A DNA stretch of 64,000 nt from Alphaproteobacteria bacterium (GCA_016764775.1 JAESRE010000015.1:1-64000), one strand, 5' to 3'; numbered from the stretch's first letter, positions 52,387 through 60,590 are shown. Numbers and translations are program-made. Notes: generated by a model not told the origin, from the sequence alone.

Positions 52387-53053
52387 GCCGGTAATTGCGA
52401 TCGACGGCCCCGCTGCCAGCGGGAAAGGCACATTAGCCAGATCTCTGGCTACCAAACTCGAGTTCGCATTTATGGACACAGGCGCGCTCTATCGCGCAAC
52501 AGCCTTCGAACTACTGGCCGCAGGCCTAAGCGCAAAAGACAAATCCGACGCCATGGATGCGGCCAAAATTCTGGTCAAACGCATCAAAAACGCCGAAAAC
52601 CCGCAAGATGTGCTGGAAAATAAAACTTTACGCGAAGACAAAATCGGCAAGGAAGCCTCTAAAATCGCCGCCTACCCCGTTGTGCGCGAAGCCTTGAACA
52701 AACTGCAACGCGACTTCGCCGCAGACCCCGGCACACTCTACAAGGGCGCGGTTCTCGACGGACGCGACATCGGCACTGTGATCTGCCCTGACGCTGATTT
52801 AAAGCTGTTTATTACGGCCAAAACCGAAATTCGGGCCGAAAGACGGTTAAAAGAGTTGCAATCCCGCGGCATTGCCGCTACATATGAGGCCGTTTTGGAA
52901 GATATGCGCGAGCGAGACGCGCGGGATGCGGAAAGAGAAACCGCCCCCATGAAACCGGCAGATGACGCAGTCATTATAGATTCATCCGATCTGGATGCCG
53001 GTGAAATGCTTGAAAAAGTTATACTTTTAGTCAAGCAGCGGCTCACAAACTGA
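52379..53053 (+). CDS. cmk: Cytidylate kinase
   Basis: The ATG at 52379 overlaps the aroA stop by eight bases and gives 224 residues; the longer in-frame start at 52370 is not needed. IAIDGPAASGKGT is the P-loop, followed by FMDTGALYRATAFELLAAGL, LDGRDIGTVICPDADLKLFI and RERDARDAERETAPMKPADD. It phosphorylates CMP and dCMP. The order aroA-cmk-rpsA is widely conserved. Confidence 0.96.
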   Translation: MTKPVIAIDGPAASGKGTLARSLATKLEFAFMDTGALYRATAFELLAAGLSAKDKSDAMDAAKILVKRIKNAENPQDVLENKTLREDKIGKEASKIAAYPVVREALNKLQRDFAADPGTLYKGAVLDGRDIGTVICPDADLKLFITAKTEIRAERRLKELQSRGIAATYEAVLEDMRERDARDAERETAPMKPADDAVIIDSSDLDAGEMLEKVILLVKQRLTN

Positions 53054-53084
53054 CCCTCAAACAGACCCTTTTGAAACGCACCCG

Positions 53085-53122
53085 TCGGCCTTTATTTCAA
53101 TAAAGGACTTTTACAAGGCCGA
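53085..53122 (+). promoter_or_regulatory. Two mutually exclusive hairpins in the rpsA leader
   Basis: CCTTTAT (53089-53095) pairs perfectly with ATAAAGG (53100-53106) over a four-base loop. Alternatively TCGGCCTT (53085-53092) pairs with AAGGCCGA (53115-53122). The two stems share 53089-53092, so only one can form. S1 autoregulates its own mRNA in other Proteobacteria through leader hairpins; that this leader does the same is inference. Confidence 0.5.
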
Positions 53123-53161
53123 TTGAAGGTGCAATTGAACCTCTAACGTTAGGATAAAGAA

Positions 53162-54949
53162 ATGGCACATGCCGCAGCACGTTTAGAAGATAGAGAAGAT
53201 TCAAAAGATTTCGCGAAACTTCTCGAAGAATCCCTTGGTAATCAAGACAACTTTGCAGGTTCCGTAGTGAACGGAACTGTCGTAGCCGTCACAGACGACT
53301 TCGCCCTCGTTGATGTGGGTCTGAAGTCTGAAGGCCGCGTACCTTTACAGGAATTCTCCCGTCCGGGCGAAGACCCTGAAATCAAAGCCGGTGACACGGT
53401 TGAAGTATTCGTAGAGCGTATGGAAAACCGCGATGGCGAGACTGTTCTCTCTCGTGAAAAAGCCCGCCGCGAAGAAGCATGGGTCGAACTTGAAAAAGCC
53501 CATGAAAAAGAAGAGCGCGTTACTGGCGTTATCTTCGGTCGCGTTAAAGGCGGTTTCACTGTTGACCTTGGCGGCGCGGTTGCGTTCCTGCCGGGTTCAC
53601 AAGTAGACATTCGCCCGGTTCGCGACGTATCCCCATTGATGGATACACCACAACCATTCCACATTCTGAAAATGGACCGCGCCCGTGGAAACATCGTTGT
53701 TTCACGTCGTGCCGTTCTGGAAGAAAGCCGCGAAGAAGCCCGTTCAGACCTTATGGACAATCTGGCCGAAGGTCAGGTTCTGCAAGGTGTGGTCAAAAAC
53801 ATCACCGATTACGGTGCGTTCGTTGACTTGGGCGGCGTTGACGGCCTGCTTCACGTCACAGACATTTCATGGAAGCGCGTAAACCACCCATCAGAGTCTC
53901 TCCAAATTGGTCAGACAATCGATGTTCAGGTCATCCGCTTCAACGAAGAAAACCAGCGTATCTCTCTGGGTATGAAACAACTCGAGAAAGATCCTTGGGA
54001 AAATATCGACCAGCGCTTTGCTGTTGGTGCCGTATTAAAAGGCCGCATTACAAACATCGCCGATTACGGTGCGTTCGTGGAGCTTGAAGACGGTATCGAA
54101 GGTCTGGTTCACGTGTCCGAAATGTCATGGACAAAGAAAAACGTCCACCCAGGCAAAATCGTGTCTACGTCTGAAGAAGTCGAAGTCATGGTTCTGGAAG
54201 TTGACGAAGAAAAACGTCGTATCTCTCTCGGTCTGAAACAAACTCAGCCGAACCCATGGGAGAAAATCGCCGAAACACGTAAAGAAGGCGAAGTCTTTGA
54301 AGGCGAAGTCCGCAACGTTACCGAATTCGGTCTGTTCATCGCACTGGATGACGAAATCGACGGTATGGTTCACCTCTCCGACGTCTCTTGGGACGATGAG
54401 AGCGAAGAAGTCCTTCGTGATTACAAGACAGGCGAAAAAGTCAAAGTGAAGATCCTCGAAATCGACGCTGATAAAGAACGCGTTGCTCTGGGTATCAAAC
54501 AGCTGACAGACGACCCATTCGAAGGCGCCATGGACGGCGTGAAGAAAGGTGCGGTTGTTACATGTACTGTTACTGAAATCACATCAGGCGGTGTTGAAGT
54601 CTCCGTGAACGAGAACGTGAAAGGCTTCATCAAGAAGTCCGAACTGTCCCGTGAACGTTCAGAACAACGCCCTGACCGTTTTGCAGTCGGCGAGAAAGTG
54701 GATGCGAAAGTCATTTCCATCGACAAGAAATCCCGCAAGATCGGCGTATCCATCAAGGCCCGCGAAGTCGATGAAGACAAGCAGGCAATGAAAGAATTCG
54801 GTTCAACCGAATCAGGTGCGTCTCTTGGTGACATTCTGGGTGCCGCCCTTGAGGAAAATCAGGGTGATGCCGCTAAAAAAGAAGAGAAAGCCGAAGAAAA
54901 GCCAAAGAAAAAGGCAACCAAGAAGGCTGACGACAAAGACGCTGAATAA
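53162..54949 (+). CDS. rpsA: 30S ribosomal protein S1
   Basis: A 595-residue S1 with six S1/OB repeats: GSVVNGTVVAVTDDFALVDV, TGVIFGRVKGGFTVDLGGAV, LQGVVKNITDYGAFVDLGGV, LKGRITNIADYGAFVELEDG, FEGEVRNVTEFGLFIALDDE and VVTCTVTEITSGGVEVSVNE. A Lys/Glu-rich tail follows. S1 unfolds and holds mRNA on the 30S subunit, which matters most for leadered messages with weak ribosome sites. AGGA seven bases before the ATG overlaps the palindrome CTAACGTTAG. A strong terminator follows. Confidence 0.97.
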   Translation: MAHAAARLEDREDSKDFAKLLEESLGNQDNFAGSVVNGTVVAVTDDFALVDVGLKSEGRVPLQEFSRPGEDPEIKAGDTVEVFVERMENRDGETVLSREKARREEAWVELEKAHEKEERVTGVIFGRVKGGFTVDLGGAVAFLPGSQVDIRPVRDVSPLMDTPQPFHILKMDRARGNIVVSRRAVLEESREEARSDLMDNLAEGQVLQGVVKNITDYGAFVDLGGVDGLLHVTDISWKRVNHPSESLQIGQTIDVQVIRFNEENQRISLGMKQLEKDPWENIDQRFAVGAVLKGRITNIADYGAFVELEDGIEGLVHVSEMSWTKKNVHPGKIVSTSEEVEVMVLEVDEEKRRISLGLKQTQPNPWEKIAETRKEGEVFEGEVRNVTEFGLFIALDDEIDGMVHLSDVSWDDESEEVLRDYKTGEKVKVKILEIDADKERVALGIKQLTDDPFEGAMDGVKKGAVVTCTVTEITSGGVEVSVNENVKGFIKKSELSRERSEQRPDRFAVGEKVDAKVISIDKKSRKIGVSIKAREVDEDKQAMKEFGSTESGASLGDILGAALEENQGDAAKKEEKAEEKPKKKATKKADDKDAE

Positions 54950-54978
54950 GCACACTTCTTTTAATAAAGATCATAAGA

Positions 54979-55008
54979 AACCGGAGCTTCTTATAGCTCC
55001 GGTTTTTT
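54979..55008 (+). terminator. Intrinsic terminator after rpsA
   Basis: A nine-base perfect stem AACCGGAGC / GCTCCGGTT (54979-54987, 54996-55004) with an eight-base loop is followed by a T run to 55008. Confidence 0.95.
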
Positions 55009-55237
55009 CATGAATGCGGCGTGAATAGCGGCAATCGCATGATTTTCTGATATAAAACCCGTGCAAAAACAGCAATTTAAATTCAATTTACCTGCGTAAA
55101 TTTTCATCTCTTTTCCTTGACGACCCCCCCAAAGTTCAGGCACTGTAGATTCATACAGTGTATTGAAGTTGCTCAGTTTTTTGATAAACACGCCGAAATG
55201 GTGAAAACCTGTTTTCGAATGGAAAGGAAAAGGCGCG

Positions 55238-55555
55238 ATGACGAAGTCAGAACTCATTCAGCGTTTAGCCGAACAAAATCCCCACCTGTATTTGCGGGAT
55301 GTCGAAAAAATCGTTGATACGATTTTTGAAGAAGTCACAGAAGCGCTGGTCCGTGGAGATCGCGTGGAATTACGTGGTTTCGGTGCTTTTTCCGTTAAAC
55401 ACCGCGAAGCCCGCATGGGTCGTAACCCGCGCACGGGTGAGAGTGTTCCTGTCGCTGCGAAACGTCTGCCGTTCTTCAAAACAGGTAAAGGCCTGCGTGA
55501 GCGTCTGAACGACGAAGTAAGCGATACGCCTCCTAAAGAAGACGACTGGTACTAG
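55238..55555 (+). CDS. ihfB: Integration host factor beta subunit
   Basis: A 105-residue HU/IHF-family protein: [57 protein letters not shown] and the DNA-intercalating arm [20 protein letters not shown]. The rpsA-ihfB order and '[12 protein letters not shown]' identify it as IHF-beta rather than HU. The last ten residues ([10 protein letters not shown]) are an acidic tail. IHF bends DNA and assists sigma-54 promoters, rpoN being in this window. AAAGG precedes the ATG. Confidence 0.94.
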   Translation: MTKSELIQRLAEQNPHLYLRDVEKIVDTIFEEVTEALVRGDRVELRGFGAFSVKHREARMGRNPRTGESVPVAAKRLPFFKTGKGLRERLNDEVSDTPPKEDDWY

Positions 55556-55571
55556 GGTTTAGATCTGTGGC

Positions 55572-55943
55572 ATGGCTTTGATCCGCACTTTTATCGGCTT
55601 TCTGATCGCCATAACGCTGATTGCCTTTGCCATTACCAATCGTCAAACGACCACTTTGGTCTATAGCCCCCTTCACGACCCCCTGGAATTGCCGCTCTAT
55701 ATGGTCACGCTGCTGTTCATGGCTGCCGGATTTTTTCTCGGCATCATGATGCTCTGGATCAATATGGGCAAAAGCCGCAAAGTTAAACGCGACCAGCGGC
55801 AAACCATCAAGGAACTGGAAAAAGAACTGAAGTCCGTCAAAGGTAAGGACCCCGACTCACAAGACCCGCCTTCTGAATTTTTCCCGGCCCTTCCCAAAGC
55901 CAAAACATCTGAAAATACTGATAAAAATCACAACGCAGCCTGA
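55572..55943 (+). CDS. lapA: LapA-family membrane protein (DUF1049)
   Basis: A 123-residue protein with two membrane helices (FIGFLIAITLIAFAITN and LYMVTLLFMAAGFFLGIMML) and a cytoplasmic coiled-coil tail (QRQTIKELEKELKSVKG). This is the LapA/YciS pattern: NRQTTTLVYSPLHDPLELPL is the typical periplasmic hairpin. In enterobacteria LapA works with LapB in controlling LPS synthesis; lapB is not in the window. It sits in the conserved ihfB-lapA-pyrF order. Confidence 0.87.
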   Translation: MALIRTFIGFLIAITLIAFAITNRQTTTLVYSPLHDPLELPLYMVTLLFMAAGFFLGIMMLWINMGKSRKVKRDQRQTIKELEKELKSVKGKDPDSQDPPSEFFPALPKAKTSENTDKNHNAA

Positions 55944-55987
55944 CAGGCGGCTTGTCAGATACGCCAAATTAGGCGAGAATAAAAGCT

Positions 55988-56704
55988 ATGAGCGCTGCAT
56001 CCTCACCTATGATTTTTTGTGCGTTAGACACACCCGACTTGGCTCAAGCCAAAGCATGGGCGGAAACCATAGGTCCCGTAACAGGCGCGCTCAAGGTCGG
56101 CATGGAATTCGTCAACGCCTATGGCCCACATGGCATAGAAACGGTACAGAACGCCGCCCCTGATGCGGAATTGTTCATCGACCTTAAATACCATGACATC
56201 CCTAACACCGTTGCCGGCGCCGTCAGAGCCGTCTGTCAGCGTTTTGCACCCGCATACCTGAATGTCCACGCGGCAGGGGGCATAGAAATGATGCAGGCCG
56301 CCAAAGATGCCTGCACACCGCAGACAAAACTGCTGGCCGTAACCATTCTGACATCATTGAATCAGGAAGCCATCCGCACGGTCGGCTATGAACACCCGCT
56401 AACCGAGCAGGTTACCCGTATGGCCAAACTGACACAGGACAGCGGACTGGATGGTGTTGTCTGCTCTGCACTCGAAATCGAACCTATACGTGCTTTATGC
56501 GGCAACGATTTCGACTTGATGGTCCCCGGCATTCGCCCCGCAGGCTCACAATCACAAGATCAAAAACGGGTAATGACGCCCGAAGAAGCGCTCGGCAAAG
56601 GCGCTACACATCTGGTTATCGGTCGTCCCATCACGGGTGCGGCTGACCCCGCGCAAGCCGCGCAAGATATTTTAGAAAGCATTAGAAAGGACGCTGCCGC
56701 ATGA
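55988..56704 (+). CDS. pyrF: Orotidine 5'-phosphate decarboxylase
   Basis: A 238-residue TIM barrel: MIFCALDTPDLAQAKAWAE, GALKVGMEFVNAYGP, the active-site tetrad region ELFIDLKYHDIPNTV (Asp65, Lys67, Asp70), LLAVTILTSLNQEAIRTVG, LMVPGIRPAGSQSQDQKRVM and HLVIGRPITGAADPA. It makes UMP in the last step of pyrimidine synthesis. The next gene begins in a four-base overlap. Confidence 0.97.
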   Translation: MSAASSPMIFCALDTPDLAQAKAWAETIGPVTGALKVGMEFVNAYGPHGIETVQNAAPDAELFIDLKYHDIPNTVAGAVRAVCQRFAPAYLNVHAAGGIEMMQAAKDACTPQTKLLAVTILTSLNQEAIRTVGYEHPLTEQVTRMAKLTQDSGLDGVVCSALEIEPIRALCGNDFDLMVPGIRPAGSQSQDQKRVMTPEEALGKGATHLVIGRPITGAADPAQAAQDILESIRKDAAA

Positions 56705-57669
56705 CACCCTATAGAGCTACCGCAGGAATTGGTGAAAGTGCCAAAAATGCCCGTACATTCGTACGTGAGCACAAAGGCATTTTCTGGGATATTTTCAAAC
56801 CGTTGATACCCTACATCGCAGTCTTAACACTGATTGATGTCGCGATCGCCTATTATCAGATATCGCAAAATCCGGATAGTGAACTGGCGGGCAGCATTAC
56901 ACCCGGCGCTTTGATTGCGTACTATTTCTTCAGCGCCTTGATCATCTCATGGCACCGTGTGGTGCTGGACGGCGTCGACAGGTTTCAGCCCATGAACCCG
57001 CTTAAGCCCGAAAGCAGAGATTGGGCCTTTATCGGTATGGGTATTCTGGTCGGTATCATTGTATTGCTGGTTCCCCTGATTATAGGGGTTATCAGTGGCG
57101 TAATCGCAGGGCTTACAGGCATGAGCTTCCTCATGATCCTGATTGTTCCTGCTGTACTCTTCTCGGTTTATCTAACGTTCAAGTTCCTGTTCTATTTCCC
57201 GTCCAAAGCCACGGGCAATAACTTGAGCTTGAAACAGTCCTATCACCTGACCAAAGGCTATGTCTGGAAAATTATCGGTTCCAGCATCCTAGCCAGTTGG
57301 CGCGTATATCTGGCCATGATCGGATATATGATTTTGGCCTTCACCAGTCTAGCCTTCCTCGGCATTGCCGCAGGCGCCTCAGGTGCGGACGTAGGAAACA
57401 TGAGCACCGCAGGCTTTATTGCGGGTGCGCTTGTTATGCTTCCCGTGACATTCTATTTCCAGCCGATCCTGACTGTGCTGGGCGTGACTGTGCTTTCGAA
57501 CTTCTACCAGCACGCGTTGCAAAACCGTCCCACACCGGGCGGCGCATCCGGCAAGCCGGAAGCGGATAAAGAACCGGAACCGTCACTTGAAAATGACCCG
57601 ATGAATCAACTGGAAGACAATCATCAGGACATGAACAAGGCCCGTAAGGCGCTTGATAAAGGAAAGTGA
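56701..57669 (+). CDS. Polytopic membrane protein, unknown
   Basis: A 322-residue protein coupled to pyrF (ATGA). About six hydrophobic segments: near 38-58, 70-90, 112-138, 142-165, 200-228 and 236-265. A charged C-terminal tail of about 55 residues (KPEADKEPEPSLENDPMNQL) faces the cytoplasm by the positive-inside rule. The pattern of a YIAVLTLIDVAIAYYQ start and 'HRVVLDGVDRF' resembles families annotated only as hypothetical membrane proteins (DUF-like, glycerophosphodiesterase-membrane-domain type), but I cannot name it. It lies between pyrF and trpF, which normally adjoin or nearly so. Confidence 0.8.
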   Translation: MTPYRATAGIGESAKNARTFVREHKGIFWDIFKPLIPYIAVLTLIDVAIAYYQISQNPDSELAGSITPGALIAYYFFSALIISWHRVVLDGVDRFQPMNPLKPESRDWAFIGMGILVGIIVLLVPLIIGVISGVIAGLTGMSFLMILIVPAVLFSVYLTFKFLFYFPSKATGNNLSLKQSYHLTKGYVWKIIGSSILASWRVYLAMIGYMILAFTSLAFLGIAAGASGADVGNMSTAGFIAGALVMLPVTFYFQPILTVLGVTVLSNFYQHALQNRPTPGGASGKPEADKEPEPSLENDPMNQLEDNHQDMNKARKALDKGK

Positions 57670-57687
57670 TTGTTATAACGGGTATAT

Positions 57688-58323
57688 ATGACAGCCGTTA
57701 AAATCTGCGGGTTATCAGAACCCGAAACATTAAAGACAGCAATCGGGGCCGGCGCACGTTTCGTCGGCTTCGTGTTTTATGAACCATCACCCCGCTATGT
57801 CTCCTTTGACATCGCATGGAATCTGGCGCGCGCCGTGCCAACCTCCATCCGCTCGGTTGGCCTGTTTGTTGACCCTGACAATGCATTGCTTGAACGCGTT
57901 CTCACAGGTATCCAGCTGGATATGATCCAGCTGCACGGCAATGAAACACCCGGCCGCGTCGCGGAAATCAAAGACAAATACAAAATGCCCGTCATGAAAG
58001 CTATCCGCGTGCGTGAAGAAAGCGATCTGGATGGCATAGAAGGCTTTGAAGCAGCGGCTGATTGGTTGCTCTTCGATTCCAAACCCGAACAGGCGACCCT
58101 GCCGGGTGGCACAGGACACAAATTCGACTGGAGCTTGCTCGAAGGACGAAGCTTCTCCAAACCTTGGATGCTGGGCGGCGGCCTCACCCCTGAAAATGTC
58201 GCAGACGCACTGACCCAACTTTCCCCTGATGCCGTCGATGTATCCAGCGGCGTGGAAAGCGCACCGGGGCAAAAAGACAGCCGCAAGATCAAAGCCTTTA
58301 TCGAGACTGTAAAAAGCACCTGA
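57688..58323 (+). CDS. trpF: Phosphoribosylanthranilate isomerase
   Basis: A 211-residue barrel: VKICGLSEPETLKTAIGAGA (catalytic Cys), RFVGFVFYEPSPRYVSFDIA, SVGLFVDPDNALLERVL, QLHGNETPGRVAEIK, WLLFDSK (catalytic Asp) and WMLGGGLTPENVADAL with VDVSSGVESAPGQKDSRKI. It performs the third step from anthranilate to tryptophan. A nine-base perfect stem (CCTGAAAAA 58319-58327 / TTTTTCAGG 58336-58344) overlaps its stop codon and may act as a weak terminator or processing site before the riboswitch. Confidence 0.96.
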   Translation: MTAVKICGLSEPETLKTAIGAGARFVGFVFYEPSPRYVSFDIAWNLARAVPTSIRSVGLFVDPDNALLERVLTGIQLDMIQLHGNETPGRVAEIKDKYKMPVMKAIRVREESDLDGIEGFEAAADWLLFDSKPEQATLPGGTGHKFDWSLLEGRSFSKPWMLGGGLTPENVADALTQLSPDAVDVSSGVESAPGQKDSRKIKAFIETVKST

Positions 58324-58384
58324 AAAAAATTTCAATTTTTCAGGAACAGTTTTTCACCCCGCGCGTTTGTCCAAACAACACAAA

Positions 58385-58465
58385 AAACAGCAGGGGTGCT
58401 CCCTCATTACGATAGCTGAGATCATACCCTTAGTACTTGATAGGTAATTCTATGAAGAAGCGTTT
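58385..58465 (+). promoter_or_regulatory. TPP-class riboswitch aptamer (candidate) upstream of trpB
   Basis: Conserved TPP blocks occur in order: AGGGGTGCT (P2 5' side), GCTGAGA (pyrimidine-sensing loop), ATACCC (P2 3' side), ACTTGAT (P4 and J4/5), GGTAAT (L5) and TGAAG (P4 3' side). P1 is AAAC-A-GC (58385-58391) with GCGTTT (58460-58465), P4 pairs CTT with AAG, and P5 pairs ATAG with CTAT. The base equivalent to the conserved C before the J5/4 G is U. A terminator begins three bases later. No thiamine gene lies downstream in the window. Confidence 0.82.
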
Positions 58466-58468
58466 AGG

Positions 58469-58510
58469 CCCCATGCTGTCCTTATCTTAGGAAGCATGGG
58501 GTTTTGTTTT
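58469..58510 (+). terminator. Riboswitch-associated intrinsic terminator before trpB
   Basis: CCCCATGCT (58469-58477) pairs with AGCATGGGG (58493-58501); an inner TCC/GGA extends the stem past one bulged G. TTTTGTTTT follows to 58510. The aptamer segment AGCAGGGG (58389-58396) imitates the 3' arm and can pair with the 5' arm instead, giving an antiterminator. trpB starts 48 bases after the T run. Confidence 0.93.
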
Positions 58511-58545
58511 GGAATTTGAGTCTCGCATCTCGCGTAAAAACCAGC

Positions 58546-58551
58546 TATATA
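58546..58551 (+). promoter_or_regulatory. Possible leaderless promoter -10 before trpB
   Basis: TATATA within GCTATATAAG ends eight bases before the trpB ATG, the same GCTATA-N9-ATG spacing as lptC and rpoN. No Shine-Dalgarno is present and no good -35 box is seen. If active, it would express trpB independently of the riboswitch. Confidence 0.35.
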
Positions 58552-58558
58552 AGCGCCC

Positions 58559-59773
58559 ATGACAGCTAATTCGTATAAAAACCAGCCCGATGAGCGCGGC
58601 CATTTCGGTCCCTATGGCGGGCGTTATGTTGCCGAAACCCTGATGCCGCTGATTTTGGAGGTCGAAAAGGCCTATGAAGCGGCCAAGGACGACCCCAAAT
58701 TCTGGGAAGAGCTTGAAGAGCTGCAACGTGACTATGTCGGACGTCCCTCCCCGCTTTATTTCGCCAAAAGCGCAACTGAAAAGCTTGGCGGCGCCAAAAT
58801 CTATTTCAAACGTGATGAGCTAAACCATACGGGCGCACACAAGATTAACCACTGTCTCGGTCAGATTCTGGTCGCCAAACGCATGGGCAAAACCCGCATC
58901 ATTTGTGAAACGGGCGCAGGCCAGCACGGCGTTGCGACGGCCACTGTCTGCGCACTGTTCGACCTGCCCTGCACGGTCTTCATGGGCGCGACAGATATCG
59001 AACGCCAAGCCCCGAATGTGTTCCGAATGAAACTGCTCGGCGCAGAAGTCAAAGCAGTAGACAGTGGTTCAGGCACGCTGAAAGATGCGATGAACGAAGC
59101 TTTACGCGATTGGGTCACCAATGTGCATGACACATTCTACCTGATCGGCACGGTTGCGGGTCCACACCCGTTCCCACAGATGGTCCGCGACTTCCAGTCC
59201 ATTATCGGCACAGAACTAAAAGAGCAGATGATAGAACGCGAAGGACGCCTTCCTGACACCCTTGTCGCCTGTATCGGCGGCGGGTCAAACGCCATGGGGC
59301 TGTTTTACCCATTCCTTGATGATGCCGACGTAAAAATGGTTGGCGTCGAAGCGGGCGGTCACGGCGTAGATACCGATCAACACGCCGCCAGTTTGAACGG
59401 GGGTAAACCGGGCGTGCTTCACGGCATGCAAAGTTACTTCCTGCAAAACGAAGACGGACAAATTCAGGAAGCCCACTCAATTTCCGCAGGCCTTGATTAT
59501 CCGGGCATCGGACCGGAGCATGCGTGGCTCTTTGACCAGAAACGAGTCAACTACGTATCGGTTACGGATCAGGAAGCACTGGATGCCTTTCAGGAATGTA
59601 CCAAGCTGGAAGGGATTATCCCTGCTCTCGAACCCTCCCATGCCTTTGCGCATGTGATGAAGCTGGCCCCGACCCTGCCGAAAGATCATATCTTGGTCAT
59701 GAATATGTGTGGCCGTGGTGATAAAGACATTTTCACAGTTGCCGAAAAACTGGGCGTAGACATCGAGTCATGA
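58559..59773 (+). CDS. trpB: Tryptophan synthase beta chain
   Basis: A 404-residue Trp[43 protein letters not shown] lysine Lys95 in [53 protein letters not shown] and [18 protein letters not shown] with the closing CGRGDKD. It condenses indole and serine. It is preceded by the riboswitch/terminator and lacks a Shine-Dalgarno. Unusually, trpA does not follow directly; two small genes intervene, the first overlapping trpB by four bases. Confidence 0.97.
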   Translation: MTANSYKNQPDERGHFGPYGGRYVAETLMPLILEVEKAYEAAKDDPKFWEELEELQRDYVGRPSPLYFAKSATEKLGGAKIYFKRDELNHTGAHKINHCLGQILVAKRMGKTRIICETGAGQHGVATATVCALFDLPCTVFMGATDIERQAPNVFRMKLLGAEVKAVDSGSGTLKDAMNEALRDWVTNVHDTFYLIGTVAGPHPFPQMVRDFQSIIGTELKEQMIEREGRLPDTLVACIGGGSNAMGLFYPFLDDADVKMVGVEAGGHGVDTDQHAASLNGGKPGVLHGMQSYFLQNEDGQIQEAHSISAGLDYPGIGPEHAWLFDQKRVNYVSVTDQEALDAFQECTKLEGIIPALEPSHAFAHVMKLAPTLPKDHILVMNMCGRGDKDIFTVAEKLGVDIES

Positions 59774-60099
59774 TTTTAACGATATTGAAGAAGTTCAAGA
59801 TCACTGCGCTCTTTTCATTATATTTTCTTCTATGCTCGGTGATTTTTATGGCAGAAATCATCGTCCCTGACGCTTTCTCCATGCTGCTTCTCCCCTTTGC
59901 TCTGGTTATGCTCGTGTTTTCGATCCCGATGGTACAAGCCGGCTTTGTTATTCAAGAGTATAGCGGTGAAGGACCGTTTGCAGATCCCGCAATCAGCGAT
60001 CTGGGTGTCGCTTTGATTTGTCTGGGATGTCTGGCCTTTGTTTTTCTGGTCGAGCTCACAATTAATAAGGCGTTCGAACAACTTTGGAGCATAAAATGA
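59770..60099 (+). CDS. Small membrane protein between trpB and trpA
   Basis: A 109-residue protein starting in the trpB stop (ATGA). Three hydrophobic segments are readable ([40 protein letters not shown] and [20 protein letters not shown]). The loop [18 protein letters not shown] separates the last two. No family is recognised. Tight overlaps on both sides place it firmly in the trp operon. Confidence 0.72.
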   Translation: MILTILKKFKITALFSLYFLLCSVIFMAEIIVPDAFSMLLLPFALVMLVFSIPMVQAGFVIQEYSGEGPFADPAISDLGVALICLGCLAFVFLVELTINKAFEQLWSIK

Positions 60100-60578
60100 G
60101 CCAATACGAAGTTAAAGCGGGACTGGCCGAGGTCGACAGCTTCAATGTCGTCGGCGTAAGTGTGGTCACGGACAATTCCAAAGGGACCGAAGACATCAAC
60201 GCCCTGTGGGAGCGTTTTTTCAAAGACAGCATCGGTCAAAAAGTCGCAAACAAGACCGATGATGTGATTTACGCAGTCTATAGCGACTATGAAGGCGATC
60301 ACGAGGCCCCATACCGACTCACAATCGGATATCGGGTCAAGGACGAGCGCGTAGAGGGTCAAATGACACCCGACCTGCATCACGTTGCGGTTCAGGGTGG
60401 TGAATACGCCCTGCTCAGTGCCGCAGGCGATCAACCCAAAGCGCTGATTGAAACATGGGAAGCAATTTGGTCCAGTGATCTCGACCGTGAATTTAAAACC
60501 GATTTCGAAGTATACGGCCCGCGCTTTTTCGAAGATGGTTTACACGAAGTCCTTGTTCACATAGGAATACAGGGCTAA
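60096..60578 (+). CDS. GyrI-like small-molecule-binding protein
   Basis: The ATG at 60096 overlaps the previous stop and has GGAG eight bases upstream, giving 160 residues. YEVKAGLAEVDSFNVVGVSV at the start, INALWERFFKD, IYAVYSDYEGDHEAPYRLTI and VQGGEYALLSAAGDQPKALI with FEVYGPRFF near the end fit the GyrI-like / effector-binding (Cass2-type) domain seen alone or fused to AraC regulators. Standalone forms bind small molecules or hydrolyse cyclopropyl compounds. No DNA-binding part is present. A role in the trp operon is not evident. Confidence 0.78.
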   Translation: MSQYEVKAGLAEVDSFNVVGVSVVTDNSKGTEDINALWERFFKDSIGQKVANKTDDVIYAVYSDYEGDHEAPYRLTIGYRVKDERVEGQMTPDLHHVAVQGGEYALLSAAGDQPKALIETWEAIWSSDLDREFKTDFEVYGPRFFEDGLHEVLVHIGIQG

Positions 60579-60590
60579 GGAAAAGAAATT

